Part shown: piece after piece, positions 35,675-47,436 of the stretch | Layout: each line of letters starts with the position of its first letter | How positions within the stretch are numbered: position 1 is the first letter of the stretch | Assembly: GCA_003254885.1 (NCBI GenBank) | Contig: QANT01004633.1 | Coordinates: 1-64,000 of the forward strand | Source of the DNA: Purshia tridentata | Lineage: Eukaryota; Streptophyta; Magnoliopsida; Rosales; Rosaceae | Reading direction: 5' to 3' | DNA: 64,000 nt | Translations under genes and position numbers: made by a program | Notes under the pieces: model-generated | What the model saw: the letters and a program-made list of their open reading frames with translations, nothing else | The model's database searches: none | Told to the model about the DNA's origin: nothing

Positions 35675-37272
35675 CAAGGGGGCAAAGAGGGCCTTAGAAA
35701 TTAATTAGGAAATTATTAGTTCTTTAGAATCATTGGACAAAGTCCTATATATAGTAATGTACTAATTCATCGACATTTGATTCATTACTTTATTATGTCA
35801 AGGAAACTAAAGTTTCACGTATACTAGTTTAGGATTTTGGATCCAATCTCTATAATTTTTTTGTTTCAATTTACGTTGACTTCTAACTGAAGTTAAATCT
35901 AAATTAAACTATTTTTTTCAATGAAACCACCATCTAAATGTTTGTGTGGCCTATGATCATCTCAATCTGTCTTTTAATTACTTTTCATTTGTTGCAAACT
36001 TGCAATTGAAGAAAGAGTAATGGTAGTAGGCAGTACTAGATGCATTGAATTTCATGGAACTCAAAAAGAGATGTTAATTTGGGGTCGCTAGCATGGTTAT
36101 GGGTGTCTTGATTGATGGCTGTTTTCTTCAACATATTTTGCATATGCAGCTTCCTGCCCTTTAATGTCCATGTTTATTCCCCAACATTAGTCATGTTTCC
36201 AAATTATTTTCCACGCTTTTTATTATCTTTATTAACAATTTTCCAACATACATTTTCTATGCACGAAGAATAAGATTTTTTTTTGGCTAACGACTTAAAA
36301 GAAAACTTTATCTAAACCATATTTATACGACACTACAGGTTCAGGCTTAAATCGTTTATATTTTAGATTACCTAGTTATTAAACTTTATATTTGTAAAAA
36401 TTAATTAAATCGGAGATCGTTTGGTATAGAATAAAAGGTTTTCTCTGATACAAAATAAGTTATATAACCTAGTTAAATAGAGGGTTTTCTCTAATACAGA
36501 GTAGCACATGCATAATTGATGCCGAATGTCAAGATAACATTGGCACGTTCTTAGAAATGCCCAAGGTTGGAGACGTATATAGCTACATCTTTAATATCAA
36601 TGTGACTCACTTATATGCATGATTTTCACATCAATTAGAAATGTGACACCAATATGTTAAACAAAAAATAAATAGATTTATCCTAATATATATAAGAGGG
36701 GTTACGTAACAGTACATTTATATATGGTATATGACTAGATTCCAATAAATATAGTCTTAGTTAATAAGAGAAACTAGTCATTGTCAGCTGCTTATAAGTC
36801 AACTTTATGATTTTGTTTGAAAATTCTTACCACTCAATCATTTGTGCCCATTTCCATCATACCCATTACTCGGATGTCCTATTATAAATGGGTAATACTG
36901 GGTTGACTATATAGTTTCATCTTGAATCGAAGGGAATTGACTAAATTAGATTTTTGGGTTGACTAAATTACATTATTATTTTTGTAAATTTGAGATGCAA
37001 AACTATTGATTAAAAATCATTTTTCAATTCTCACATTTTGTAAAACTTCTTTGGAGACTTTTAATTCTGAAAATAAATTTAAATCATCGATCAATATCAA
37101 GCGTATGTGCATCCCAAGTTGGCATACACATCCTTAACCTCACAATTAGTGAATTACTCCCGACTCCTGAGGTTGAATTAATATTTGGCTTAAATTAAGT
37201 TGACCCATATATGCCTCCCAAACAAGTAGTATACTGGTGCTCAATTTGGCATACTCATACCTCACATTGACA

Positions 37273-37274
<2 letters not shown>

Positions 37275-37317
<43 letters not shown>
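37275..37317. repeat. (CT)n microsatellite
   Basis: About 21 uninterrupted CT units in the spacer after SKS2. Confidence 0.9.
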
Positions 37318-37319
<2 letters not shown>

Positions 37320-38372
37320 GAGGTAGACAGACACCTACTCTTACTTATAGCAGCTAATGATGCTTAACAATGCCATAATACAAGGACGAGGGTTAATTTG
37401 GTACAATTGTGTACAAGGCTCTAAATTTGTCTTCTTTAACCCTAATCTTGATCTATTCAATGGATATTAATTAATTATCGCCAACTTTGTGCAGACACAG
37501 ATGCCTCATAGCCTCATATATACCACAAATTTTATTAGTTAAATCTGTGCATTATCTAATTCGGTACACTCGTACTCTTTTGTTTACCAAACCATATTGA
37601 TATTATTTGTGATTGATTAGCAGATCAAAAGGAAAAAAAAGCCCAACTATGAAATGTGCTTTATACTTGAACCACTTATTTGACATCGATGTCGGACTAA
37701 TTTATACTTTGTGGTTGTTGCAAGCTCCATCTCTTTATTTAAGAAAACATAATTTAATGCTAAGAAACTCGATCTCTCAAAATCATGATCTTAAACCAAC
37801 TACCACATGCATTGTTGATTATTGTTGATCACATCATCAAAGTGATGAGTCTCGAAAAAGTGGATCTTACCTATGTAAGTGAGTCTTCCTACTTAAATAA
37901 TTATATATATATCATCTTTATAAGAAATGTGATTAGCAATATAATCAATAGTAAACAAAATTATTCTTAACTTTTAGTTCTCAATTGCAATATTAAGATA
38001 TTGGTGCTAAAGAATGTGATCAATTAACACAAACAATTAACAACTCATATATATATTTAGGATATGAAGCAGCTAGTACTCTTGAACTCTCGTAATTTAT
38101 AAGTTGAAAATCCTAGGATTTGGCGCAGTTTAAGGTTTGTGGGTCATGAAGTAGTGGATCATTCCAGATGTATTGCTTAGGTGTAAACAGTGGGTAGTAA
38201 CTAACAAGAGGTGGACCAAGCAAAAGAAAGTGACAAAAATAGCCAAGTAGATACTTTTTTTAGAAGCAAATATTGTTATTGAATAAAGAGAAAAAGGACA
38301 ATAGGTGGATTCATGTGGGAATTGCAGTAACTCAGTGGCTTTCTATACTTTTATTCTATTCTTATCACTTAA

Positions 38373-38374
<2 letters not shown>

Positions 38375-38414
<40 letters not shown>
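38375..38414. repeat. (GA)n microsatellite
   Basis: About 20 GA units downstream of the ZAT5-like gene. Confidence 0.9.
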
Positions 38415-38416
<2 letters not shown>

Positions 38417-38835
38417 CAGCAGGCTTTCTTGTAAATGAAACAATGAAACTAATTACAGCATGACTTTTGGTTGTAATGGTGGTGACAAGCTCTAGCAAGC
38501 TAGCTCTGAGTGTTTATCACATTCCCTCCCCACTAGAAAACAACCAAAACCCAACTGAAAAGCAGAGGCAAAAGGTGCTCATCATACACTCTTCATGATC
38601 GAAACACAAATTAAAATTGCTAGCCTCAACAAAGAATTAATCAAAGTTCATATATTCATTTAAACATTGATCCGGATCATGAATCCAAAGAATCATATAA
38701 TTTTTGAAAGAATAAAGAAAAAAAAAAAGTAATGGTAATTCACATCAAGTTGACTGACCAGTGACCATTGATATGTGTATATATCAATCCATCAATGATG
38801 GAAGAAACTAAAAAAAAAATCTGAACCTTTTTTTC

Positions 38836-40140
38836 TTAGTAATGACAATCCACCAAAATTCTTAACCTTTCTTGCTGTTGTTGCTGCTGCTGCTGCTGTT
38901 GTTGTTGTTGTTGTTGTTGTTTCTGCTGCTGTTGTTGCTTGGATGCAAACACAAATTTGGATTCTTTGTGATCGTCTTCCGGGGCTGGAAGGTTGAGGTC
39001 CAAATCCAAAGAGAGAACACTTCTTTGTCTCTTAATGGGTTGTTGATGTTGATGTTGTTGTTGCTGTTGCTGTTGGTGATGTTGTTGGTAGTGTTGTTGT
39101 TGATGAAGAGGAGGAGGGTCGAAGGCTGCAGCTGCAGCCACTGAGATTGGGGTTGCAGTTAAGGACAGGGTTGTGTTGGCGGCAGCAGCAGCTCCTATTG
39201 GCGCCCTGTGGCGCCTCATGTGGCCTCCCAAGGCCTGCCCGGAGGTGAATTCTGCCCCACAAATGGAGCACTCATGGACCTTATTGGACTTGTTGCTGTT
39301 GCTCAATACCAAACCCCTGTTGCTCAAATGGAGAGAGAGTCTTGGAGATGATGAGGGATTGTATGTGGTGTTGTTGTTGACATTGGTGTGCAGATTGCTG
39401 TTCTTGAATTGTACAACATCTTCATCATCCGATTGTAACAACCCAATAAAGTGGTGCTTTTTGTGATGACCATGATCATCCACATTGATCATGTTGTTGT
39501 TTGACTTATTATTAGGCTTCTTGTGACTGGCCCGGTGGCCTCCCAATGCTTGGAAAGAAGGGAAACTCCTGTTGCAAGTCTTGCATTCATACACATAACA
39601 CCCCGCCGCCGCCACCTTGGCTGCGCCTGCAGTGGCCACCGCCCCCGCCGCCTCCAAGAATCTTTGACTCGAGTTGTGATGATCGTCGTGATGGGCGGCT
39701 AATTGCTTAGGGGGCGGTGGGGACGCAGACTGGGACGGGAACGGGGATGCCTTCCTTGATTGGCCTTGCGCCAGCAGAATTAAGCAGTTTGCCATGTCCT
39801 CCTCCTCCTCCGTGGATGTGGTGGGGGACAAGCTGGTGTTGTTGTTATTGTTATCATTCTCTCCATCACCGCCACCTCCGCCACCACTACCACCACCACA
39901 GCCACCACCATCCGCGGTGGATGAGTTTGTTGGGATGGCAAAGGGAATTGGGGATTGAGGCCTCAAGCGCTTTGTGCGCTTGCCTTTGATAATAATATTG
40001 TTGTTGTTGTTGTTGTTGATGTGGTCTTCGCACCCCATGATGACTTGTTCTTGATGATGATCATGTCCTGCTTCCATGGTAACATTCATACCTTGAGAGA
40101 CTCTTGCAGGCAGAGAGAGCTTAAGAGATAGAGAAGACAA
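38836..40140 (-). CDS. ZAT5: C2H2 zinc-finger repressor, ZAT5-like
   Basis: A single intron-less frame of 434 aa. Two widely spaced plant-type C2H2 fingers carry the QALGGH core: CKTCNRSFPSFQALGGH (about 186-202) and CSICGAEFTSGQALGGH (about 291-307). A basic stretch GKRTKRLRPQSPIPF (about 52-66) is the probable nuclear signal typical of the ZAT5 group. An EAR repression motif LDLDLNLP lies at about 378-385, so the protein should repress stress or hormone genes in the nucleus. The protein is expanded by homopolymers: Asn runs, a Gly-rich block near 78-92, Ala runs, and a C-terminal Gln tract of 17 residues after an earlier QQQQQ; this makes it longer than the Arabidopsis protein. The start could also be the Met at residue 18 or 22, which the family alignment would settle. 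TATA-like TATATATAA lies about 60 bp upstream. Confidence 0.9.
   Translation of the reverse strand: MSSLSLKLSLPARVSQGMNVTMEAGHDHHQEQVIMGCEDHINNNNNNNIIIKGKRTKRLRPQSPIPFAIPTNSSTADGGGCGGGSGGGGGGDGENDNNNNNTSLSPTTSTEEEEDMANCLILLAQGQSRKASPFPSQSASPPPPKQLAAHHDDHHNSSQRFLEAAGAVATAGAAKVAAAGCYVYECKTCNRSFPSFQALGGHRASHKKPNNKSNNNMINVDDHGHHKKHHFIGLLQSDDEDVVQFKNSNLHTNVNNNTTYNPSSSPRLSLHLSNRGLVLSNSNKSNKVHECSICGAEFTSGQALGGHMRRHRAPIGAAAAANTTLSLTATPISVAAAAAFDPPPLHQQQHYQQHHQQQQQQQHQHQQPIKRQRSVLSLDLDLNLPAPEDDHKESKFVFASKQQQQQKQQQQQQQQQQQQQQQQERLRILVDCHY
38872..38945 (-). repeat. CAA/CAG tract coding poly-Gln
   Basis: Mixed CAA/CAG triplets code for the C-terminal Gln run of the ZAT5-like protein. The interruptions between CAA and CAG should limit slippage, but length variation between individuals is likely. 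Confidence 0.9.
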
Positions 40141-41538
40141 TTAGAGAGATTAATGGGTAGGGGGAGGAAGCAAGGTGGGGGGGACTGCTTATTGAATTAT
40201 ATATAGTGAATTCTCAATTGTGTGAAATAGATGATGATATGACATGTACATGTTGGACTCACAAGGCCACCACCCAATACAGCAGTAACTGTGAATTTTA
40301 GTCCCCCAATCTTTGTTCAGCTCCCAAGGTATATATATAGTTACAATTATTTCAACAATTAATTTTTTAAATTAATTAACCTATAATTTTAGAGATTAGT
40401 GAGGTTTTAGTAAAGACAAGGAATTGAAAGAAAAGCCAAAAAGGAAAAAACTACCAGATATAACGGAAAGAGTTGCAAAATTAGAGATGGGTGGGGGGAG
40501 TGTTTAGAAGAGTGGTTGTTAAACGCAGAGTCCGTTTCGTGCTCTCTTTCTTTCACTTTGCCAACGCACTGTTGTTCACCAAAATGCTGTAACAAACCCG
40601 AACCCAAACCGGCCCACTTGGGCCCACTACCCAACCTGGCTGGGTTGCACCGTATTTATCATGCTGCCTCGTGTATTTATTTACATCTCCTGCTGCCTGC
40701 ATCCTACTCTCACCTCCACAGCGCGTGCTCCTCACCTTCCAGTTTCCCAATGTGGTAAGCTAGTACTACTACTACTGTAGCTTCACTCCAACAATCATCA
40801 AGAACTTGTCCCTCAAATTAGGTGCAAAGTCTAAGCTTCCAATAAACCAGTAATTAATCACCGTACCTTAACTTGTTGATTAAGATTTAAGGAAGTAAGA
40901 CTTTTAAATCACTTACCAACTATTCCAAAAGTATATTTTTGCTTTTCTTTATAATGACATATAATCATATATTTATGATAGAATGAACTAAATAATGTTG
41001 AGTAATTAATCTCAAGTACTCCACGTAAACAACAACCTTAATTCCAAATTTCTAAGATCAACTAAAGTTAGGTAGTTAAGACTTTTAATTGATTTAATTG
41101 TGTTATTTTTCATTTTATCTTTAAAAAGTTTAAAGAGAAAACAAAGTCTATTGACATTCAAATAATCTATAAACAATTATGTATATTACATTCATATATA
41201 ATCTCTTGTACGAACTTATTTTACATTATGAATTGTTTAATACTCATTGAATGTTCGCACTTGAAGCGCTTTATATTTTGTTACATATTTTGGAAGTATA
41301 TATATAACATTGTTAGTCCAAAGTCCAAACAACTTGGAATTGGAATTTTCAATAACATATTATTGGTCATATATGTAGCCTTGAAACCTTGAAATGGTGG
41401 TGGAAGTAAATTGCAAGGCGCGTGTGTGAGTATGAGTATATATGAAACAGTGTGCCACACTTACTGTACACGTCTTGTTGAAGACACTGCAAAATACAGG
41501 CTGCAGATACACATGTACATGTGTACATACTATTTTAG

Positions 41539-41543
<5 letters not shown>

Positions 41544-41609
<66 letters not shown>
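41544..41609. repeat. Long (GA)n microsatellite
   Basis: About 33 uninterrupted GA units, the longest in the window, with a (CT)n at 41772-41798 on the same strand, so the two could pair as a hairpin. Confidence 0.92.
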
Positions 41610-41612
<3 letters not shown>

Positions 41613-41767
41613 GGAATTTAGAAAGTGTGTGTTTGTGTGTGTTGAAGGGAAGCAAGCAAAGGCAAAGGCCATTACTTTGCCTCAACGCTTGATTGTGTAT
41701 GAGATGAGATGATGAGATGATTGGAGTGCAAGCCTGGAACCACGGAATCTGCGGTGCTCCTCCCACT

Positions 41768-41771
<4 letters not shown>

Positions 41772-41798
<27 letters not shown>
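41772..41798. repeat. (CT)n microsatellite
   Basis: About 13 CT units, complementary to the (GA)n 160 bp upstream. Confidence 0.9.
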
Positions 41799-43491
41799 AG
41801 ACATTAACACAAACATTTTGTATTCCATTTGTGCATGTTGTCAAGTATGTATTGTCATGCTTGCATGACCACACATTACATGGAACTAATCTTGTGTTGT
41901 GTCTTTCTTAATTTTGACCCAAACTTAGCAACTACCAATTAACTCCTATATTTAAGGATGTTCTTTTCTTTTCTTGGGAAATTTCATCCCCTTCTAAATT
42001 CATGGAACAATTAGCTAGATCACATATTGCCCACATATATACAACTCAACTACTAAATATGTTCAACATTCTATTACCTACTCATCATTCAATCATCACA
42101 CACAAATGGAAATGGAAATTTCACCGCCATAAATGTAATTGTGTTTTTTGGTTTTTTCTGTAAAATATTAATTGAACTTCAACTTTTAGATTATTATGAG
42201 TTAAACTATGATTCAAATCCATATGACATATAAATATATTTATGACTCACATATATATCCTTAACTTAATTAGTATGGAAAAGTGAACTCATCACAATTT
42301 AAGGGTTACGAATGTATTTATATGTCATATGTGTTCTTAAAATCTCTCTATACCTTTTTTCTATATAGTCTTTGAAAGGTGTTTCATTATTTCCTATGAA
42401 ATTCTTTTATGAGTTGTGTTAAAAATTAGCTTTCAAGTCATTAAATATAGGAGGAAAATGGAAACAATTGATGCCTTTTATTTTTTTCCTTTCTTTCAGT
42501 TTCATGGTTTTTGACTTACATATATACTTCTGGCCACCATGTGCAAGTGGAGACTATGAAAATTCCTTTCATAGACCAAGCTATAAATTTATAAATAAAT
42601 AGAAAATGAAAGAAAATTATTTGGATATGTTTTTAAGAAGATGCAAAATAAGCATGACAATTCACATGTATATATACTTTTAAAATACAGATATAATTTT
42701 TTGCCCTTTATTAAATACAAGTGGCAATAATCAAACCCAGTTGCACGAAATATGTATGAAGTTAGGGATAAGCTAGCACTGCTAAAGCTGGTTTGCTTCT
42801 CAGACTGTACTTCATAACTAATTAATAAAATTAATGAAAAATGCAGCTAAATATTAAATTTAAAACTTATTAATATGGATATATAAGTATCTTTGTGAGA
42901 GTTACATAGATATAATTTACACTATTATTATGCAAACTATAATTTGTCTTTAATGAATGATCAGTAATACTCATGTGTGCTGTTGACCCTGTAGCTATAT
43001 CTTTAGTTTATAAGACATGTGTTATGGTTATATAGGATAAGTCGGTCCATATATATTACCCAAATACCAACCCTAGCTAGCTTATGATTATCAAATAATT
43101 AAATCCAGTGCATATTCTATATATGTACAAGCTAATCATTGAGGTTCACTTCAAAATGGTGAAACTGAAGGCAATCATATGGTTGTGAATAAAATATTAA
43201 ACATGAAGATTACTTACAAATAGAATTGAAGCAACTCATTGTCAATTAGATAATTAAATTAAACTGAAGATGTGGTGTTAAAGTGAGGTCATGGATATTG
43301 TTTACCAGAATTATTGGGATGAAGATCTCTGCTTAGTGGCTAACTACTTACTTGCTGAAGTTGTTGAAGTTATATTATTTATATATGCTTTTAATTTTTA
43401 ATTTTTTTCAAATTTTTCATTGTTGAGTACCCTTGTTGTAATATGGAAATTTACTTATTATAAAAAAATAAATAAAAACTATTTTGGAAAG

Positions 43492-43534
43492 AGTGGTAGG
43501 TTTTTTTTATTTTTTAGGGCAAGGTAGTGGTAGG
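43492..43534 (-). mobile_element. Ultra-short poly(A) retroposition footprint
   Basis: A 25-nt insert (minus strand: ACCTTGCCCT then an A-rich tail) lies between two copies of AGTGGTAGG (43492-43500 and 43526-43534). The A-run touches one copy of the repeat, as expected for a truncated retroposon. Confidence 0.45.
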
Positions 43535-45552
43535 CTGTTAAACTCTTGTTTAACATTAATTTGATGCTTAGCATGAAGCCATGAACAATGAATTAATTCT
43601 TGGGATAAAGAATTATTTGGGTAGAAAATAAAGAATAGTGGATGGGTTGTGTGCGGCACGTAAGGATCCAAAAACCAGGCTATAAGGCGAAAGAGGAAAG
43701 CTAGTAGCTACGCTTTGGATCACAAGCAAGGAATCACTTCTCATCATGCCTACCTCTACATGACTTCATCAGTACGTACTGCAACACAACTAAACAAGAC
43801 AAGTATTTATACTAAATAATTATATTATAATATATACTTTGTTTTTGGAACAATTAATTGTATTCAAATATTCGTATTGATAAATTTATACTAAGCGTAG
43901 ATTGGATATCAGTTTTTTGATACGTACCCATTTAATACAAGGCTAAGAGTAAATATCAGCTTCGCATCTCTTCTTTCGTAAGAAAGATGTACCCTCTATA
44001 TATCAATATATGTTTGGTTCTTATAAGTAGTGGGGAAACACACATACAATGTATATATATACGTTATATAAGTGGTAGCTACTAGCTTGGACCAAGAAAT
44101 TGCTTGCTAACCAGAAGGTCCAGTACTGAGCAACTACCCCAGTAAATATTTATACCCACTTTTTTGGTGCTTATTATAATATTATACTGTCTGTACTACT
44201 TCACAAGTCATCCATGAGAGACAGATTTTGTAGCTTCACAGCCACTCAAATACTGAGTGTAACATGTTTGTTGCAACTATTTAAATATAGTGTCAATGAT
44301 GGATGTATAATAGAATGAATTAATGTATGATATCCATCAAATAATGCTATGTGTATATATCTATATATTGTGACCAAAAAAATAAAATACACACACATAT
44401 ATATATATATTTATACTCTAAAGTTTGTACATAATTATGAGATTAAAACTGACAACACAAGTCACAAGGTTTATCTGCAGAAGTCAATCATTTAGAGTCT
44501 AGCTATAGTAGAAGTTAAACATAGACTCAATACACAACCAGAGAGGTAGATCTAATAATATTAATGATCAATCTTTATTTTTTGATGTCACTACTCCACA
44601 GTCCCATGCATATATAATGTGCCACACTAATTGGTTATTACAGAATAGACATCCTTAATTAATTTCTCCTCTCTCTCTCATATTATATATGCATGACAGA
44701 CAAGACAAGACAGATGCTTGCTTGTTTTTTTTGTGTCTTTTACAAGATACAACAACCAGCAGCTCAGCCCCTACAGCCTACACTCACTCTTACTAGTTAA
44801 ACAAATGTGTTTGCTCACCTATATATTCTTAATGAAACAAATTAATGCTTCATCCCAAAGTTTGATGTTATTAAATATTAACTACTAGCTATAATCTATA
44901 TAGTATTTAAGTTTTTTTTTAGGGGCTAAAGTAATTAGTAATTAGCTCCATTGTCTTTGGGATTAAATCTGGAATTAAATAGTACTAGATCTGAATACCA
45001 ATCAACCAATATGAAATAATAATTGATCAGAACCTTCTCATGCCTCCATGGTGGACCTTCAAGTTTTATGACTAAAAATGCTCCCTGCTAGTTGACCCAA
45101 GTTCTGTTTTTCACATATATATTATTTTGCTAGGTGAAGTGTGGATAATTGACCCAAGTTCTCTGACTTAAAATGTATGAAGTGTGGAAAATTTTCCCAA
45201 AAAAAAAAAAAAAAAATCAAAAGGTGCAAGATGGTGTCACCATTAGGGGACTTTATAAATAGTAACCAGAGTAGGTCAGATTAAAATTTGATTTGACAAA
45301 AATTAAGATGCTTATGTGTGTGTGTGTAACTGTGTGTATAATATATTTCTTTCAAATTGACATTATATCAACTTGTCTTTGTCTATGCAGACACCTAAGT
45401 CATTGTCCAAAATTGAGTACTGCTTCAATATGAAATTAGTGTTCAATATATAAGGATAATAACATCCCCAACACTGTCATTCTTCAAATAATTAACAATT
45501 TACTCAATATGAAATTAGTGTTTGATTGTTGAATATGAATTCTTCTATTTAT

Positions 45553-45555
<3 letters not shown>

Positions 45556-45600
<45 letters not shown>
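45556..45600. repeat. (CT)n microsatellite
   Basis: About 22 CT units in the gene-free stretch. Confidence 0.9.
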
Positions 45601-45601
<1 letters not shown>

Positions 45602-46872
45602 ACTGTAGAGGTACTACTTGGGAGTGGTGATGGTAGTAGTGGCAATGCGTGTGTTGCATGAAATTGATAGATTATGACTTAATTAATTATGAATTCGAAG
45701 TGTAATTTTTGCTTTCAAGGGACAACCACCAGTTTGTTCATACATGCATACATAACTCTCACTGAGCAACCAATTTCTTCATACATAAATACATACATAC
45801 ATACTACACATAAAGAAGTAAAATTTGACATGATCTGTTTTTAGAATTAAATTAAAACAAAAAAATAAAACAAAACTCAAAAAATTGAACAGTGTGGTGG
45901 TGCTGTGTATGTAAAAGTAAAACTTAAGGATAAAGTATTTAATTCAACCTTAATTACTGCACCTACACTATGTTTTGTCTAGCAGATTTCACCAAGACAA
46001 CAGATGTGCACATGATGTGTTAACTCTACAATGAATGTAAAACAATGACTTGGAGGTGAATTTATACCAAAACATCCATTTTATGAAGAGTGATGGAAGG
46101 GGCATGATTTCATCATAGGCTGTCAAACACAACATTGACGTGAACAAGTGCCCTGTAAAAATTTGAGCGTCAAATAATCAAGTCTGCCCTGTAAAAATCA
46201 TATGATTTCCTTCTTATATTACATGAAATTATGGAAGCTAGGTAACCATTATATGTCTGCTTGATATGTTTCTTGATTCATTTCTTAATAGTGTAAACTT
46301 TGGAGTTTGAAATTAAGGTTGTCTAACATAGTGTTTGAGTCTTAATTGCAGAGATTTAAAGGAGGAAACCTTTTATCTCTATTCCATACTTGCCCCATTT
46401 ATAATTTCAGTTTGAGTAATGGACCATGTACTACATTGAGGCACGTGAAACAAGGACAAATTTTTGGAGGGCTGAAAAGCAAAAAAAGACTGATAGGAAT
46501 GGCAATACAGGATGTAGATGGGTTCATCAGAATGAGACTCAAAAGCTTTTTAATCAGCACAAGACATGACCTTAAGCAGGCTGGATTCATATAAAACTAA
46601 GTGATAACAATGGACAGTGAATGAATTAATTGATCCATCACCACCTTTCTTCCATCTTCTAAATTTTACCATTCACATGTTGCAGTCCTTGTACAAGTCA
46701 TGGGTCAGAAAATCAAATCCAGCCCAATGCTTTGCGAAATAATTTGTATCCAAATATATCAACTAAATACTATAATCATTCCAGTTTTTCTTCAACTTTT
46801 ATTTTAGCACATTGGTATATGATGATGATGATTGTCTGTTTTTTACCTATCAGATAAATAATGGTTCAAAGC

Positions 46873-47150
46873 CTATAGTAATCTACCAAATGTGATACTC
46901 TGCAAATCGTTAAAACTCTGAGTTTGCCAATTATGATATGGGCGGCCCATTCCAGTATACTTTCGTCAATGTAGGAGATGGAAAAGTCTGCCTTGTTATG
47001 GCCTGTTACATGTACCCACCCGATTGTGATTGGATGTATGAGACTGAGACTGAGAGTGGCTATAAGCCCTTTCATTTGTGGTAATCTTAGAATTCGAAAT
47101 CGACACGAGACTTCATAATCCTTGGTACTCGCATGTTTGATGGCAAGCAG
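46873..47150 (+). pseudogene. Decayed fragment of the kelch-like gene family
   Basis: This piece aligns by eye with the 3' half of the disrupted kelch-like gene at 63453-63769 in the same orientation. Shared phrases are TATAGTA.T.TACCAAATGT, TTTGCCAA, CCATTCCAGTATA, TATGGCCTGTTACATG, GATTGTGATTGGATG and TTTGATGGCAAGC. It is full of small gaps relative to that copy and has no open frame. It lies about 290 bp beyond the stop codon of the limit dextrinase gene, on the opposite strand. Confidence 0.75.
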
Positions 47151-47436
47151 TACTATCCAACTTAAGCTTTGATGGGTGAAGTCCAAGATTTTCTGTTCAG
47201 AAGTGAATGATATGGGGTTGAGAACTTAAAGTGAATGCATATATTTTCAGGTTTCCATCTAATAGAGTAATTAATACATATTGAGTGTATCAAAAACCCA
47301 TGGCTCTTGCCTCTCTCCCCTCTCAAGAGCAGACCAAAACCACAAATGTTGAGGCTAAGTGTACTCCTCCGAGTATATATGAACCATGGCACTTATTTGT
47401 AACATTCTTGGGGGGCTATGTTTACAGAAGAGCTAC

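Larger units (their letters stand above)
35675..38835. other. 3.2-kb AT-rich gene-free stretch
   Basis: I see no coding gene. It holds the SKS2 3' UTR (start), a poly(T) plus GGCTAACGAC motif near 36273-36291, a (CT)n microsatellite at 37275-37317 and a (GA)n one at 38375-38414. Open frames at 37613-37828 and 37785-37970 lack family resemblance and codon bias. The last 300 bp are the 3' UTR of the zinc-finger gene. Confidence 0.45.
40141..46872. other. 6.7-kb gene-free stretch upstream of the ZAT5-like gene
   Basis: The first kilobase is the probable promoter and 5' leader of the ZAT5-like gene (TATA near 40192-40204). Beyond that I see no coding gene, tRNA or clear transposon. It contains a long (GA)n (41544-41609) facing a (CT)n (41772-41798), another (CT)n at 45556-45600, a small retroposition footprint at 43492-43534, and short local repeats around 45092-45190 and 45425-45535. 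An open frame at 46346-46594 (+) is unassigned. Confidence 0.45.

Noticed and set aside
36270-36295. Poly(T)-GGCTAACGAC sequence
   Set aside because: It resembles a retroposon tail on the minus strand, but no flanking direct repeat was found.
38872-39466. Plus-strand Leu/Ala-rich frames opposite the zinc-finger gene
   Set aside because: They are antisense readings of the CAA/CAG and Ala-coding repeats.
40516-40758. Open frames upstream of the ZAT5-like gene
   Set aside because: Frames exist on both strands and show no domain; the region reads better as promoter.
46346-46594. 82-codon open frame
   Set aside because: No recognisable motif, no homologue known to me and an overlapping frame of similar length on the other strand; treated as chance.
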